Source: Acidobacteriota bacterium (GTDB lineage: Bacteria > Acidobacteriota > Terriglobia > Bryobacterales > Bryobacteraceae). From it: DNA of 64,000 nt. The number at the start of each line of letters is the position of its first letter. Positions within the stretch are counted from its first letter, which is position 1. This document shows positions 17,106 through 25,946 of this stretch, piece by piece. The notes below the pieces were generated by a model. That model worked only from the letters and a program-made list of their open reading frames with translations, did not search any database and had not been told where the DNA came from. The position numbers and the translations under genes were made by a program. The DNA lies in NCBI GenBank assembly GCA_018268935.1, contig JAFDVS010000044.1, positions 1 to 64,000 of the forward strand, read 5' to 3'.

Positions 17106-18419
17106 CTAAGCCCCGTAAATCGCCACGGGCTTGCGCGATTTCCATTTGCCACGGGTGAAGTCCGGCACGTCGACGGGCTGGCTGCGCGCGGCCACCGATT
17201 GCGCGCTGAGAGGCACCAGTGAACTCCATACAGCGGTGTCGTATACATCAATCGGCGTCTGCGTGCGATTGCGCACTGCCTTGAGAAATTCGTGGATTTC
17301 AATGTAGTCCGCGCCGCCATGGCCGTGGCTGCGTGCGGTGTCGGCCAGATCCCGCCACAACGGATGTTCGAATTCCTTGTAGTAAGGCTCGGGGTCGTCC
17401 CATTGATCTACTTTTGCCGATCGGCCTTCGAAATAGAATTTGTCCAACGTGCCGCTGTAGATGCCTTCGGTTCCTTGCACGCGTAGGATGAGGTCGTAGG
17501 GCCGCGGCGAAACGGTGTCGTGATAGAGCGTCACGGTGGCCCCGTTCTCGGTGCGGATCAATGTGGTGTTGACATCGCCGAGCGCCCAACTACGCTTGGC
17601 GTTAGGATGATCGGGTCCGAAGTTCTTACGGGCATAGTGATTCATGCCGAGCGACTTGCTGGACATCGAAGTGAGATAGGAGAAGCGGTCGCCGCGATTG
17701 ATATCGAGCCACCAGCCGATGGGCCCGATGGGGTGCGTGGGATAGAGATTGCCGTTGGTTTTGGCGACATGCATTCCGCGCCATGTGACCTCGCCCGCCG
17801 GCCCCCGCTCTCCTCCCTTCGAGAGGAACGCGCTGCGCACATCGTGTTGATAGCCGCCTTCGCAGTGCGTCAACTCACCGAACATGCCTTTGCGAATCAT
17901 GTTCAAAACCAGCAGAACATTGCGGAAGTAGCAGACGTTTTCCAGGATCATGCAGGGCATGCCGGTTTCTTCGGAGGCTTTCACCAGGTCCCAGCACTGC
18001 TCGATGGTGACAGCGGCAGGGACTTCGGTGGCAGCGTACTTGCCGGCACGCATGGTGGCCACGGACATGGGCGTATGCAACTCCCACGGGCCTGCATTGA
18101 TGATGGCGTCGAGATCGTCACGGGCCACCAGCCGCTTCCAATCATCGACGCCGCGGCCGTAGGTTTCCGGCCGCTTCTGCCCGGCGGCTTCCACCGCCGC
18201 GGCGCCGCGTGCGAGCGCCGTTTCGTTGATGTCGCAAACCGCGGGCACCACCACGTTCGGGAACTTCAGTGTGCTACGCAACAGGCTGGTGCCTCGCGAA
18301 CCCGTGCCGATGAAGCCAATGCGCAACGGGCGGTCAATCGGCTTCTGTGTCTGCGCCGCGGCGGATACGGCGCCGAGTGAAGCGGCGCCGAGAAACTCTC
18401 TGCGATTCCAAAGGGGCAT
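17106..18419 (-). CDS. Gfo/Idh/MocA oxidoreductase, GH109 (alpha-N-acetylgalactosaminidase)-like
   Basis: Encodes 437 residues with a twin-arginine-like signal (NRREFLGAASLGAVSAAAQ), so it is probably exported folded with its cofactor. The Rossmann motif is GFIGTGSRG. The blocks MILENVCYFRNVLLVLNM, FGELTHCEGGYQHD and NLYPTHPIGPIGWWLDINRGD closely follow the GH109 signature, a family that uses NAD+ in a redox-assisted cleavage of alpha-N-acetylgalactosamine. The related inverting/retaining GH179-type enzymes are an alternative. It is divergent from the PEP-CTERM gene, and a palindrome lies just before its start. It ends 58 bp before the ADOP gene on the same strand and could read through into it. 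Confidence 0.8.
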   Translation of the reverse strand: MPLWNRREFLGAASLGAVSAAAQTQKPIDRPLRIGFIGTGSRGTSLLRSTLKFPNVVVPAVCDINETALARGAAAVEAAGQKRPETYGRGVDDWKRLVARDDLDAIINAGPWELHTPMSVATMRAGKYAATEVPAAVTIEQCWDLVKASEETGMPCMILENVCYFRNVLLVLNMIRKGMFGELTHCEGGYQHDVRSAFLSKGGERGPAGEVTWRGMHVAKTNGNLYPTHPIGPIGWWLDINRGDRFSYLTSMSSKSLGMNHYARKNFGPDHPNAKRSWALGDVNTTLIRTENGATVTLYHDTVSPRPYDLILRVQGTEGIYSGTLDKFYFEGRSAKVDQWDDPEPYYKEFEHPLWRDLADTARSHGHGGADYIEIHEFLKAVRNRTQTPIDVYDTAVWSSLVPLSAQSVAARSQPVDVPDFTRGKWKSRKPVAIYGA

Positions 18420-18435
18420 GCGTCTATTCTACGGG

Positions 18436-18453
18436 CCTAACCCTTGGGTTAGG
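18436..18453. promoter_or_regulatory. Palindromic site between two divergent genes
   Basis: CCTAACCC and GGGTTAGG form a perfect 8-bp inverted repeat with a 2-nt spacer, 16 bp before the GH109-like start codon. It is a candidate operator; no regulator is known. Confidence 0.4.
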
Positions 18454-18527
18454 GGGAAGCAAACCGGCGGGCGTGGGGCGGGCGCCGCTGTGCTTCGGAA
18501 GTGGTTGATTTCCCGTGCGGACCTTTG

Positions 18528-18543
18528 TGGCATGCGGCGTGCG
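18528..18543 (+). promoter_or_regulatory. Sigma54-like -24/-12 site before a PEP-CTERM gene
   Basis: TGGCATGCGGCGTGCG matches the RpoN consensus TGGCACG-N4-TTGC at GG (-24) and GC (-12), separated by the required 10 nt. The TT before the -12 GC is GT here. It lies about 30 bp before the start codon. PEP-CTERM genes in other bacteria are under RpoN and PrsR control, which supports the reading. Confidence 0.4.
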
Positions 18544-18573
18544 TCAGAGTGCGCCCAAGGAGAGACCAAACAA

Positions 18574-19260
18574 ATGATCCGTAACCTGATTTTGACGATT
18601 GCATCGATGAGCCTGGCCGCTTCGGCAGCCACGATCCTTGGACCCGTTTATCCACCGCCCGGCGGCGTGACATTCGTAGGTTCGGGAAGCACCGGCAGCG
18701 GCATCGGCCGCACCCAGTTCTACACCGGCATGGACCTCAGCGCAACAGAAGATATGTGGTGGGGATATGCCTCCATCGACAACCCGCGCCATAGCTCACA
18801 GGCCTCGACAGGGCAGATGGTGTTCAGTTCCTACAACCCGGTCACAGGATTGGCCACTTGGAATTCCACCGCCAACATGACGTGGAGCACCGCCTTCGGC
18901 ACGCAGAGCATCGCTACTCGCATGGTGGTGCAGTTCCAACCCTACACCGGCGTGGCGAGCGGCTTTCTTGGCAGCGGCTTCCTCACACCAACGACAAAGG
19001 GCGCGGCGGGAATCACTGGCAACCCGTTGGAAAGCGTGCTGCTGGTGACCGGCGATTTCCAGGCGCAGATTCGTTATGAGACATCGGGGGGAACGCCGCT
19101 GCTCGACTATTACAACGGCTCCAGCAGCTTTGGCGGCAGTGTGATCACCAATTCGAGCGCAGGCTTCTGGTATTCGGAAACTCCCGAACCGGTCTCGCTG
19201 GCGCTGACCGGCTTCGGATTGCTGGCCGCAGGGCTGATGCGCCGCCGCGTCCGGCAATAG
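18574..19260 (+). CDS. PEP-CTERM sorting-domain protein
   Basis: Encodes 228 residues. I chose the ATG at 18574 because an AAGGAGAG ribosome site precedes it and a signal peptide (TIASMSLAASAA) follows. The C-terminus shows TPEPVSLALTGFGLLAAGLM followed by RRRVRQ, the PEP-CTERM motif, helix and basic tail. The middle is a Gly/Ser/Thr-rich beta-type region with no catalytic motif. It is presumably secreted, cleaved and anchored or released by exosortase. A possible sigma54 promoter lies upstream, and a GC-rich hairpin lies after the stop. Confidence 0.75.
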   Translation: MIRNLILTIASMSLAASAATILGPVYPPPGGVTFVGSGSTGSGIGRTQFYTGMDLSATEDMWWGYASIDNPRHSSQASTGQMVFSSYNPVTGLATWNSTANMTWSTAFGTQSIATRMVVQFQPYTGVASGFLGSGFLTPTTKGAAGITGNPLESVLLVTGDFQAQIRYETSGGTPLLDYYNGSSSFGGSVITNSSAGFWYSETPEPVSLALTGFGLLAAGLMRRRVRQ

Positions 19261-19268
19261 GTTTTCGC

Positions 19269-19301
19269 GGTGGAGGGCACGCGCGAGCACTGCCCTCCAC
19301 C
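19269..19301 (+). terminator. GC-rich hairpin between genes (possible terminator)
   Basis: GGTGGAGGGCA and TGCCCTCCACC form a perfect 11-bp stem around an 11-nt loop, right after the PEP-CTERM stop. No T-run follows, so it is an atypical terminator or an RNA-stabilising structure. Confidence 0.5.
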
Positions 19302-19322
19302 AGCCATCTACAATGTGAGGTT

Positions 19323-19862
19323 ATGGACCTCACCGGAAAGCGAATCGTCATCTATTGCGAGAATATGTACCAGGAGATGGAACTCTGGGTTCCGCTCTAT
19401 CGTCTTCAGGAAGCAGGGGCGCAAGTAGTGCTGGCGGGCTCAAAGGCCAACCAGACCTATACCAGCAAACTGGGCTACCCCGCCACAACGACCATGTCCT
19501 ACGACGAGCTCAACGCGAATGACTTCGACGGAGTCATCATTCCCGGAGGTTTCGCGCCCGACCACATGCGGCGTTATCCCAAAGCCAATCTATTCGTGAA
19601 GCAGATGGATGATCAGGGCAAGCTGGTGGCGGCGATCTGCCACGGCCCATGGGTGCTGTGCTCGGCGCACGGGATGTTGAAGGGGCGCAAGGCAACCAGC
19701 TTCTTCGCCATCAAGGACGATGTGGTGAACGCCGGCGCCAATTGGGAAGACGCGGAGGTGGTGGTGGATCGCAACCTGGTCACCTCGCGCATGCCGGGCG
19801 ATATTCCCGCCTTCAACAAGGCCTGTCTGGAAGTGCTGGCGCATGCGCCGGCCGCCGCATGA
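19323..19862 (+). CDS. DJ-1/PfpI-family protein
   Basis: Encodes 179 residues. The nucleophile elbow AAICHGPW places Cys106 and His107 as in PfpI/YhbO-type members, and DGVIIPGGFAPDHMR is the accompanying family block. Family members act as glyoxalases, deglycases, chaperones or peptidases; the exact activity cannot be decided. The protein is cytoplasmic. The stop overlaps the start of the ABC ATPase gene by 4 nt (ATGA), so it is the first gene of a three-gene unit with an ABC transporter. An upstream start is not available because the hairpin and short gap precede it. Confidence 0.85.
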   Translation: MDLTGKRIVIYCENMYQEMELWVPLYRLQEAGAQVVLAGSKANQTYTSKLGYPATTTMSYDELNANDFDGVIIPGGFAPDHMRRYPKANLFVKQMDDQGKLVAAICHGPWVLCSAHGMLKGRKATSFFAIKDDVVNAGANWEDAEVVVDRNLVTSRMPGDIPAFNKACLEVLAHAPAAA

Positions 19863-20785
19863 CGAACGGCCCAGCCATCTCCGTTCGCGGGTTGACGAAA
19901 TCCTACGGTGAAGTGGAGGCCGTGCGCGGCATCGACTTTGAGGTGCAGCCGGGCGAAGTGTTCGGATTGCTTGGGCCAAACGGCGCGGGCAAGACGACCA
20001 CTGTGGAGATCCTGGAGGGATTGCGTACACGCACTGCGGGCGAGGTGCGGGTGCTCGGTTTCGATCCGGCCAGCCAGTCGATGCAGATCAAGGATCGCAT
20101 CGGTGTATCGCTGCAAGCCACCAATCTGCCGGAGAAGATTACGGTGCTGGAGGCGATCGAATTGTTCGCCGCCTTCTACACTCGCAACACCGATCCGCAC
20201 CAGTTGCTGAAGCGCTTGCAGCTTTGGGAGAAGCGCAACGCCTTCTACACCACGCTGTCGGGCGGACAGAAGCAGAGGCTGGCGCTGGCGCTGGCGATGG
20301 TCAACGATCCGTCGCTGGTGTTTCTCGATGAGCCCACTACCGGGCTCGATCCACAGGTGCGCCTGGAGATTCACCATCTCATCACCGAGCTGCGCAAAGC
20401 CAACTGCACCATTCTGCTCACCACGCACTACATTGAGGAAGCGGAGCGGCTGTGCGACCGGGTCGCTATCATCGACGCGGGCAAGATCATCGAAATGGGC
20501 AGCCCGCGCGAAATCCAGCAGCGCACGCTCGGCAATTCGCTCATCGAATTACAGACCGCCGGGGCATTGCCTGCCGCCCTGCCGCAGTTTGCCGACGCCG
20601 AAAAGGTGCATGTGTCGGAAGATCGCAAGTCGCTCACCGCGCATTCCGCCAAGCCCGCACGCACGCTGGTGGATATCGTGAAATGGATCGATCAGGCCGG
20701 AGTGGAACTGCTCGATATCCATCTGAAGCGGCCGACGCTGGAAGACGTATTCATTGAACTGACCGGGAAGAGCCTGCGCGAGTAG
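19859..20785 (+). CDS. ABC-2-type transporter ATP-binding protein
   Basis: Encodes 308 residues. Walker A is GPNGAGKTT (about residues 40-48), the signature is LSGGQKQR, Walker B is VFLDEPTTGLD, and the H-loop is in LLTTHYIEEAERL. The C-terminal extension of about 80 residues resembles the DrrA/CcmA-type drug-export ATPases. It overlaps the DJ-1 gene by 4 nt, and the permease gene begins 3 nt after its stop, so the two form one transporter. The substrate is unknown; a drug or lipid-like compound is typical of the family. Confidence 0.9.
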   Translation: MTNGPAISVRGLTKSYGEVEAVRGIDFEVQPGEVFGLLGPNGAGKTTTVEILEGLRTRTAGEVRVLGFDPASQSMQIKDRIGVSLQATNLPEKITVLEAIELFAAFYTRNTDPHQLLKRLQLWEKRNAFYTTLSGGQKQRLALALAMVNDPSLVFLDEPTTGLDPQVRLEIHHLITELRKANCTILLTTHYIEEAERLCDRVAIIDAGKIIEMGSPREIQQRTLGNSLIELQTAGALPAALPQFADAEKVHVSEDRKSLTAHSAKPARTLVDIVKWIDQAGVELLDIHLKRPTLEDVFIELTGKSLRE

Positions 20786-20788
20786 CCC

Positions 20789-22972
20789 ATGCGAACTTAT
20801 ATTGCCTATACCCTTACTACGCTCAAGCTCGTGATGCGAGATCGCGTGGTGCTGTTTTTCAACTACTTCCTTCCGCTGATGTTCTTCGTTGTCTTCGCGC
20901 AGACGTTTCGCGCCGACAAGGGCGGCGCCATCAGCCAGGTGATCACCATGGTGTTGATCCTTGGTGTGCTCGGCTCAGGCTTCTTCGGCGCCGGACTACG
21001 CGCGGTGCAGGAACGCGAGCTGAACATTCTGCGAAGGTTCAAAGTGGCGCCGATCACTCCGCTGCCGATTCTGGTGGCGAGCCTGATCACCGGGTTGATC
21101 AGCTATCTACCCTCGCTGTTCCTCATTCTGGCGATTGCCCGATTCTATTACGGAATGCCGTGGCCGGAGCGCTGGCTTTCGTTAATGGTGCTGCTTTCCG
21201 TAGGGTTGCTGTCGTTCCGCTCGATGGGTCTGATCATCGCCGCCGTTGTAAACACGATGCAGGAAAGCCAGATCATTATTCAGTTGCTGTACCTGCCGAT
21301 GCTGTTTCTGAGCGGCGCCACGTTTCCCGTGAGCGTGCTGCCTACGTGGCTGCAGACCATCGCGCAATTCCTTCCGGCGTCCTATTTGTACACCGGACTG
21401 CAGGGGATTCTGGTGCAGCGGGAAAGCGCGTGGGCCAACAGAAGCGCGATCGGGGCCATGATGGCGACGCTGTTGGTGGCGACGTTCCTCGGCGTGAAGC
21501 TCTTCCGCTGGGAGAAAGACGAAGTCATGCCGCCCAAAGCGAAGCTCTGGCTGCTGGTGGTCTTTCTGCCGTTCATCGGGCTCGGCACGTATCAGGCCTA
21601 CAGCAAGGACAATGTTGCGAAGGCGAAGATTCTCTATCGCGAGATGCGGCGGGATCGCGCGCTGCTCATCCGCGGCCCGCGCATCGTGGTCGGGGACGGC
21701 AAAGTGATTGCGTCGGGCGGAGTGCTGATTCGCAATGGGAAGATCGCCAAGGTGTTTGATACGGTGCCGGCCGAGGACTCGGAAAAAGCCGAATCCGTGG
21801 AGGCCACAGGGAAGACGCTGCTGCCGGGGTTGAATGACGCGCACGTGCATCTGCTGGCGCCGGGCGGCGTCATGGAATCGTACAAGGATTTCAAACCCGA
21901 TCAGGTGATCGCCCGCGCATTGGCCGCCTATCTCTATTCGGGTGTGACGGCGGTAAGCAGCATGGGCGACGCAGGGTCAATGGTGAACGACGCCAAGCGG
22001 TTGATTGACAGCGGGGATAAGCAGGGCGCCGAGGTTTTTCATTCCGGCAAGATGTTCACCACGCCGGGCGGACATGGAACCGAATACTTCAAACGCATGC
22101 CGGAAAATGTGCGCAAACTGGCGGAGCAGGAAACGCTGTTCCTGCCGAAGACGCCGGAAGAAGCGCGGCGGCAAGTGGATCAGGCTCTCGCCGCGGGAGC
22201 CACTTCCGTCAAGATCATTCTCGAGAGCGGGAATGCGGGCATGCTCTTCAACCGTATGGATACGAGCATCGCGAAGGCGATTGCCGAGGAGGCACGGAAG
22301 AAGGGACTCGCCGTCGCCGTGCATACCGGCGATGCGCGGGATGTTGCCGATGCGATCGCGTTCGGGGCCACCAGCATTGAACATGGCTCGGTGCGTGAGG
22401 CAATCCCGGATGAGCTTTTCGCGGCGATGGCGAAGCAAGGGATCGCTTACGATCCGACGCTGACGGTGATTGAGGCGTTGAGCGAATTGAAGCAGGGCAG
22501 GCTGGGACTGCTCGATCGCACCCTGGTGCAGCAAGTGGCTCCGGAAGGATTGATCAAGGCGAGCAAGGCGGCACTCTCCAAAGCGGCGGCAACAGGCGAT
22601 GTGCCGGTGGCGATGGGCATCGCCGAGGACAATCTGCGCCGCGCCTACAAGGCGGGTGTCAAACTGGTGACCGGCTCCGACGCCGGCAATATGCTGGTGA
22701 TCCATGGACCCACCGTGCACCGCGAAATGCAGTTATGGGTGAAGGCGGGCATCCCGGCGGAGGTAGCACTCACAGCAGCCACGCGAAATACCGCGGAATT
22801 ACTGGGAATTGGCAAGCGCACTGGATTAATCCAAGTGGGTTACGAGGCTACGATGCTGCTGGTGGATGGGAATCCGTTAGAAGAGATCGCGGCCACGGAG
22901 CGAATCTCCGGAGGCGGAGTGTTCTTCAAGGGAGAACGCGTGGATCGCGCCGGATTGTTTGATAAGGATTAG
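20789..22972 (+). CDS. ABC-2 permease fused to an imidazolonepropionase-like amidohydrolase
   Basis: Encodes 727 residues in one uninterrupted frame. Residues 1-240 are an ABC-2 permease with about six membrane helices. Residues 252-268 (LWLLVVFLPFIGLGTYQ) form an extra helix, preceded by a positively charged stretch. Residues 290-727 are a complete amidohydrolase: metal ligands His352 and His354 in DAHVHLL, Lys475, His512 in AVHTGDA, His532 in SIEHGS and Asp631 in TGSDAGN. If the permease core has both ends in the cytoplasm, as is usual, the seventh helix places the hydrolase in the periplasm. The start is 3 nt after the cognate ATPase. The stop overlaps the convergent gene by 4 nt. A hydrolase that processes the transported compound is a reasonable inference. 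Confidence 0.85.
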   Translation: MRTYIAYTLTTLKLVMRDRVVLFFNYFLPLMFFVVFAQTFRADKGGAISQVITMVLILGVLGSGFFGAGLRAVQERELNILRRFKVAPITPLPILVASLITGLISYLPSLFLILAIARFYYGMPWPERWLSLMVLLSVGLLSFRSMGLIIAAVVNTMQESQIIIQLLYLPMLFLSGATFPVSVLPTWLQTIAQFLPASYLYTGLQGILVQRESAWANRSAIGAMMATLLVATFLGVKLFRWEKDEVMPPKAKLWLLVVFLPFIGLGTYQAYSKDNVAKAKILYREMRRDRALLIRGPRIVVGDGKVIASGGVLIRNGKIAKVFDTVPAEDSEKAESVEATGKTLLPGLNDAHVHLLAPGGVMESYKDFKPDQVIARALAAYLYSGVTAVSSMGDAGSMVNDAKRLIDSGDKQGAEVFHSGKMFTTPGGHGTEYFKRMPENVRKLAEQETLFLPKTPEEARRQVDQALAAGATSVKIILESGNAGMLFNRMDTSIAKAIAEEARKKGLAVAVHTGDARDVADAIAFGATSIEHGSVREAIPDELFAAMAKQGIAYDPTLTVIEALSELKQGRLGLLDRTLVQQVAPEGLIKASKAALSKAAATGDVPVAMGIAEDNLRRAYKAGVKLVTGSDAGNMLVIHGPTVHREMQLWVKAGIPAEVALTAATRNTAELLGIGKRTGLIQVGYEATMLLVDGNPLEEIAATERISGGGVFFKGERVDRAGLFDKD

Positions 22973-23595
22973 GTCGCCTGCCAGGTTAGCCAGCGGCGAA
23001 TGGTCCAATAGAGATCCTTGAACGCCAGTTGGTCGTGATTCACGCCGAGTTCGAAGGTGAGTTGCGGCAGGTCGAAACAGAAGCGCTGGAATTTCAAGGT
23101 AAGGTGCAGCGGGCCGGCAAGAGGTTCCGGGGTGGAGCATTGCAGCCAGTTGCGCACAACTTCGATGGCGGTTGGGATGTTGGCAAAGTGGGCCTCCGGA
23201 TCCTGGCCGCCGATGTCGGAAAGGAACTGCCGGTAGCGGTAGCGATCACGGTCAAGGATGAGGGTTCGTTTCGCGCGTTGCTCGTCGGAGCCGTAGAATT
23301 TGCAGCCGAGGTAGAGGCCGAGTTCGAAGGGCATGTTGAAGCGGGGCAGATGGGTGGTGGGGCTCAATTCGGTACGGGAGATATCGTGAATGCCGAGGGC
23401 GCATTCGGAGATGATGCGGCGGATCTTATCGAGGCGCACTTCGCCGGAGTCGATGTCTTCGAGGGCGCAACGCGGGTCGAAGCCGCAGGCCTGAATTGTG
23501 AAGCAGATTGCTTGAAAGAACTCAGCGTATTCGCGATCAAAAGGGCAATTGATGAATACGTTCTTATTGGGGGTTGCCAGACTGTTTGGCTTCAC
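22969..23595 (-). CDS. STIR-superfamily protein (nucleoside 2-deoxyribosyltransferase/TIR-like)
   Basis: Encodes 208 residues from a GTG start. Landmarks are VFINCPFD (13-20), DPRCALED, IRRIISECALGIHDISR (58-74) and RFNMPFELGLYLG (85-97). This arrangement, with the Glu91 of FELG as the likely catalytic residue, resembles a widespread uncharacterised group in the STIR (TIR/nucleoside deoxyribosyltransferase) fold. Such proteins bind or cleave nucleotides, and some TIR relatives act in anti-phage defence. The start overlaps the end of the small upstream gene by 32 nt, so the two are probably coupled. Fold assignment rests on motif pattern only. Confidence 0.55.
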   Translation of the reverse strand: MKPNSLATPNKNVFINCPFDREYAEFFQAICFTIQACGFDPRCALEDIDSGEVRLDKIRRIISECALGIHDISRTELSPTTHLPRFNMPFELGLYLGCKFYGSDEQRAKRTLILDRDRYRYRQFLSDIGGQDPEAHFANIPTAIEVVRNWLQCSTPEPLAGPLHLTLKFQRFCFDLPQLTFELGVNHDQLAFKDLYWTIRRWLTWQAT

Positions 23596-23761
23596 GGGCT
23601 TTGCGTGCAGCGATGACTTTTTTCACCGCCCGGTCAATCTCCTTCACCGTGAACCTGCTGCGGAATGGAGCCCTTGGCGATAGCCGGATGAGGCTGAAGT
23701 CATCGGCCGGATCCAGCGGCTGCTTCTTTTCCTTAGCTTGTTTGGCGGAGGTCGCGGGCAT
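23564..23761 (-). CDS. Small basic protein upstream of the STIR-like gene
   Basis: Encodes 65 residues. I chose the ATG at 23761 because CAAGGAG sits 5 nt upstream; the frame opens 16 codons earlier without a ribosome site. The sequence has a Lys-rich N-terminus, a central SPRAPFRSRFTV and a predicted helix with many Lys and Arg (DRAVKKVIAARKAREAK). I recognise no family. It overlaps the STIR-like gene by 32 nt and so may be its partner, for example an antitoxin or nucleic-acid-binding subunit. It follows the hybrid kinase gene by 66 nt on the same strand. Confidence 0.6.
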   Translation of the reverse strand: MPATSAKQAKEKKQPLDPADDFSLIRLSPRAPFRSRFTVKEIDRAVKKVIAARKAREAKQSGNPQ

Positions 23762-23827
23762 ATTTACTCCTTGAGTATAGCTCTCACCAATCTTATCGGG
23801 AAGGTGCACCCGTAACTTTAATGAAGG

Positions 23828-25900
23828 CTACCCCACCGGCCGCCCGCTCCAACGCGTGATCACCTCCGCCAACTGGCTCGGATTCAGCGGTTTGGACAGA
23901 TAGTCATCCATGCCGATGGCGAGGCATCGCTCACGGTCGCCCTCCATCGCCGAGGCCGTTAACGCAATGATCGGAGTCCGCCGGTCACACTCCGATCGGC
24001 GAATCTCAGCAGTGGCCTGAAAGCCATCCATCTCCGGCATCTGCACGTCCATCAGAATCACATCGAACTCTTCGTTGCGAGCGATGCGGCACGCCTCCAC
24101 ACCGTTGTTGACGGTGCGAATCTGGTGGCCCAACCTGGTCAGCAACCGCTCCGCCACGCGGCAGTTGATGGGGTTGTCTTCCACCAGCAGGATCCTCGCC
24201 GGTTTGCCGGCAGCAGAGGATTCCACCACGGCCTGCCGCTTCTCTTCCGGAAGATGCTTCACCGAGGACACATCCAGCGGCAGGGAGAGCCAGAAGGTGG
24301 AGCCTTTGCCGGGCTCCGACATCAGTCCGATTTCCCCGCCCATCAGATGCACCAACTGGCGGGAGATCGCCAGCCCAAGACCAGTGCCGCCGTACTTTCT
24401 TGTCGTAGCGCCGTCGGCCTGCGTGAATGGACGGAACAGTTTCGTCGCCACCTCCGGCGCGATGCCGATGCCGGTATCCACCACTGAGATCCGGACACGG
24501 CTGCCTGTCTCACCGTGCTCGGGGTCAGCAACAATGCGCACACTCCCGCGTTCGGTGAATTTCACGGCGTTGACCGCAAGATTCGTGATGATCTGGCGAA
24601 TACGATCCGGGTCGGCGCGCACGATAGGCGGCAATGAGGGGTCCCACTGCAGCCCGAAATCGATGCCCTTCTCCTGGGCACGAAAACGCAACAGCGCAAC
24701 AACACCTTCCATGGTGGAGCGCAGATCCATGTCCACGCGGTTGACGCTGAGCTTACCGGCTTCGATTTTCGAAAAATCGAGAATATCATTCAGCACGGTC
24801 AACAAGGAGGCAGCGGAATGCTGAATAGTATCCACCATCTCGCGCTGCTGATGATCGAGGCGCGATTCGCTCAGCAAGGAAGCCATGCCGATAATGCCGT
24901 TCATCGGAGTGCGGATCTCATGCGAGATGTTAGCCACGAACTCCGATTTGGCGGCATTCGCCTTTTCCGCCAGTTGCCGCGCGTGCCGGGCGCGAAGCGC
25001 TTGCACCACAGCCAGCGCCACGGCCAGCGCCATTAGAAAGACCGTGGTCCACAGGACCTGCGTCGTGCGCCGCGCCTCCAGCCCTTCGAGGATGGCCTGC
25101 ATTTCGCTTGGTGCATCGTGGAACCACTTGGCCTGCAATCGCGCGATGCTGCCGTCTTTCGACAGCCGTTCCAGTTCCTGCCTGAGCGCCTCCGCCGTGG
25201 GCGTAAAGGCGAAACTCGACGCCAGCCCCACCGATACGGACGGCTCTTCCAGCGGGATCGGCAATAGATCCACTTCCCGGCATCCGGGCGGTTTCTCCAT
25301 CAGCGTCACCATCGCAACACGGTACTCAAAGAACGCCGCATCGGCCTCACCCTTGCACACACCTTCCACCGTCGCATTGACGCCGGGGAAGATATGAATC
25401 GACTGCGACTTGAACTGACGCTTGGCCGTTTCCGTGGCGCCGTAGGTGCCATCCACCGCAATGCGATCCGGAAAGCGCTTCTGTGCCCAGCGGCTACCGC
25501 GGGCCCGCGGCGTGAGCAGACAGAAACTCATGCGCATCCACGGATCGGTAATGTGGAACTTTTGCGCCCGCTCGGCCGAACCGGCCATGCGAGGCCAGAT
25601 ATCCACTTTGCCGCTCAGAATCGAATCGTCGGGCCGCGCATCCCAATAGACCCACTCCAACGGAATCTGCAGCCTGCTGGCCGCTTCGTCAATTGCTTCG
25701 AAGGCAAATCCTTCCGGTTTCCCGGCGGAATCCTTTGCATAGTAAGGAAATGCGTCGTTGAATCCGATACGCACGGGCTTCGTGTGGAGGGGAGCCTCGC
25801 GTCTGCAAGCGACGCCGAATAGGAGAAGGAAAGCCGTAACTAGGGTAACGGCATGAGACCAAGCCGGAGGATGTGGTCTAGACAGTACAGCCACGGTCAT
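23828..25900 (-). CDS. Hybrid sensor histidine kinase with periplasmic solute-binding domain
   Basis: Encodes 690 residues. I chose the ATG at 25900 because an N-terminal hydrophobic signal ([17 protein letters not shown]) follows; earlier frame belongs to no recognisable domain. A family-3 solute-binding domain spans about 40-265 ([26 protein letters not shown]), then a membrane helix (about 281-300). The dimerisation domain carries phospho-acceptor His327 in [13 protein letters not shown], followed by an ATPase domain. The C-terminal receiver has Asp in [15 protein letters not shown] and Lys in LSKPLN. It probably senses an amino-acid-like solute in the periplasm. No separate output regulator is adjacent. 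It follows the HDAC-like gene by 46 nt on the same strand. Confidence 0.88.
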   Translation of the reverse strand: MTVAVLSRPHPPAWSHAVTLVTAFLLLFGVACRREAPLHTKPVRIGFNDAFPYYAKDSAGKPEGFAFEAIDEAASRLQIPLEWVYWDARPDDSILSGKVDIWPRMAGSAERAQKFHITDPWMRMSFCLLTPRARGSRWAQKRFPDRIAVDGTYGATETAKRQFKSQSIHIFPGVNATVEGVCKGEADAAFFEYRVAMVTLMEKPPGCREVDLLPIPLEEPSVSVGLASSFAFTPTAEALRQELERLSKDGSIARLQAKWFHDAPSEMQAILEGLEARRTTQVLWTTVFLMALAVALAVVQALRARHARQLAEKANAAKSEFVANISHEIRTPMNGIIGMASLLSESRLDHQQREMVDTIQHSAASLLTVLNDILDFSKIEAGKLSVNRVDMDLRSTMEGVVALLRFRAQEKGIDFGLQWDPSLPPIVRADPDRIRQIITNLAVNAVKFTERGSVRIVADPEHGETGSRVRISVVDTGIGIAPEVATKLFRPFTQADGATTRKYGGTGLGLAISRQLVHLMGGEIGLMSEPGKGSTFWLSLPLDVSSVKHLPEEKRQAVVESSAAGKPARILLVEDNPINCRVAERLLTRLGHQIRTVNNGVEACRIARNEEFDVILMDVQMPEMDGFQATAEIRRSECDRRTPIIALTASAMEGDRERCLAIGMDDYLSKPLNPSQLAEVITRWSGRPVG

Positions 25901-25946
25901 GGCTAGTATGGTCCAAACTGGAGGGGAATGGTATAGGAAAAAGGTT

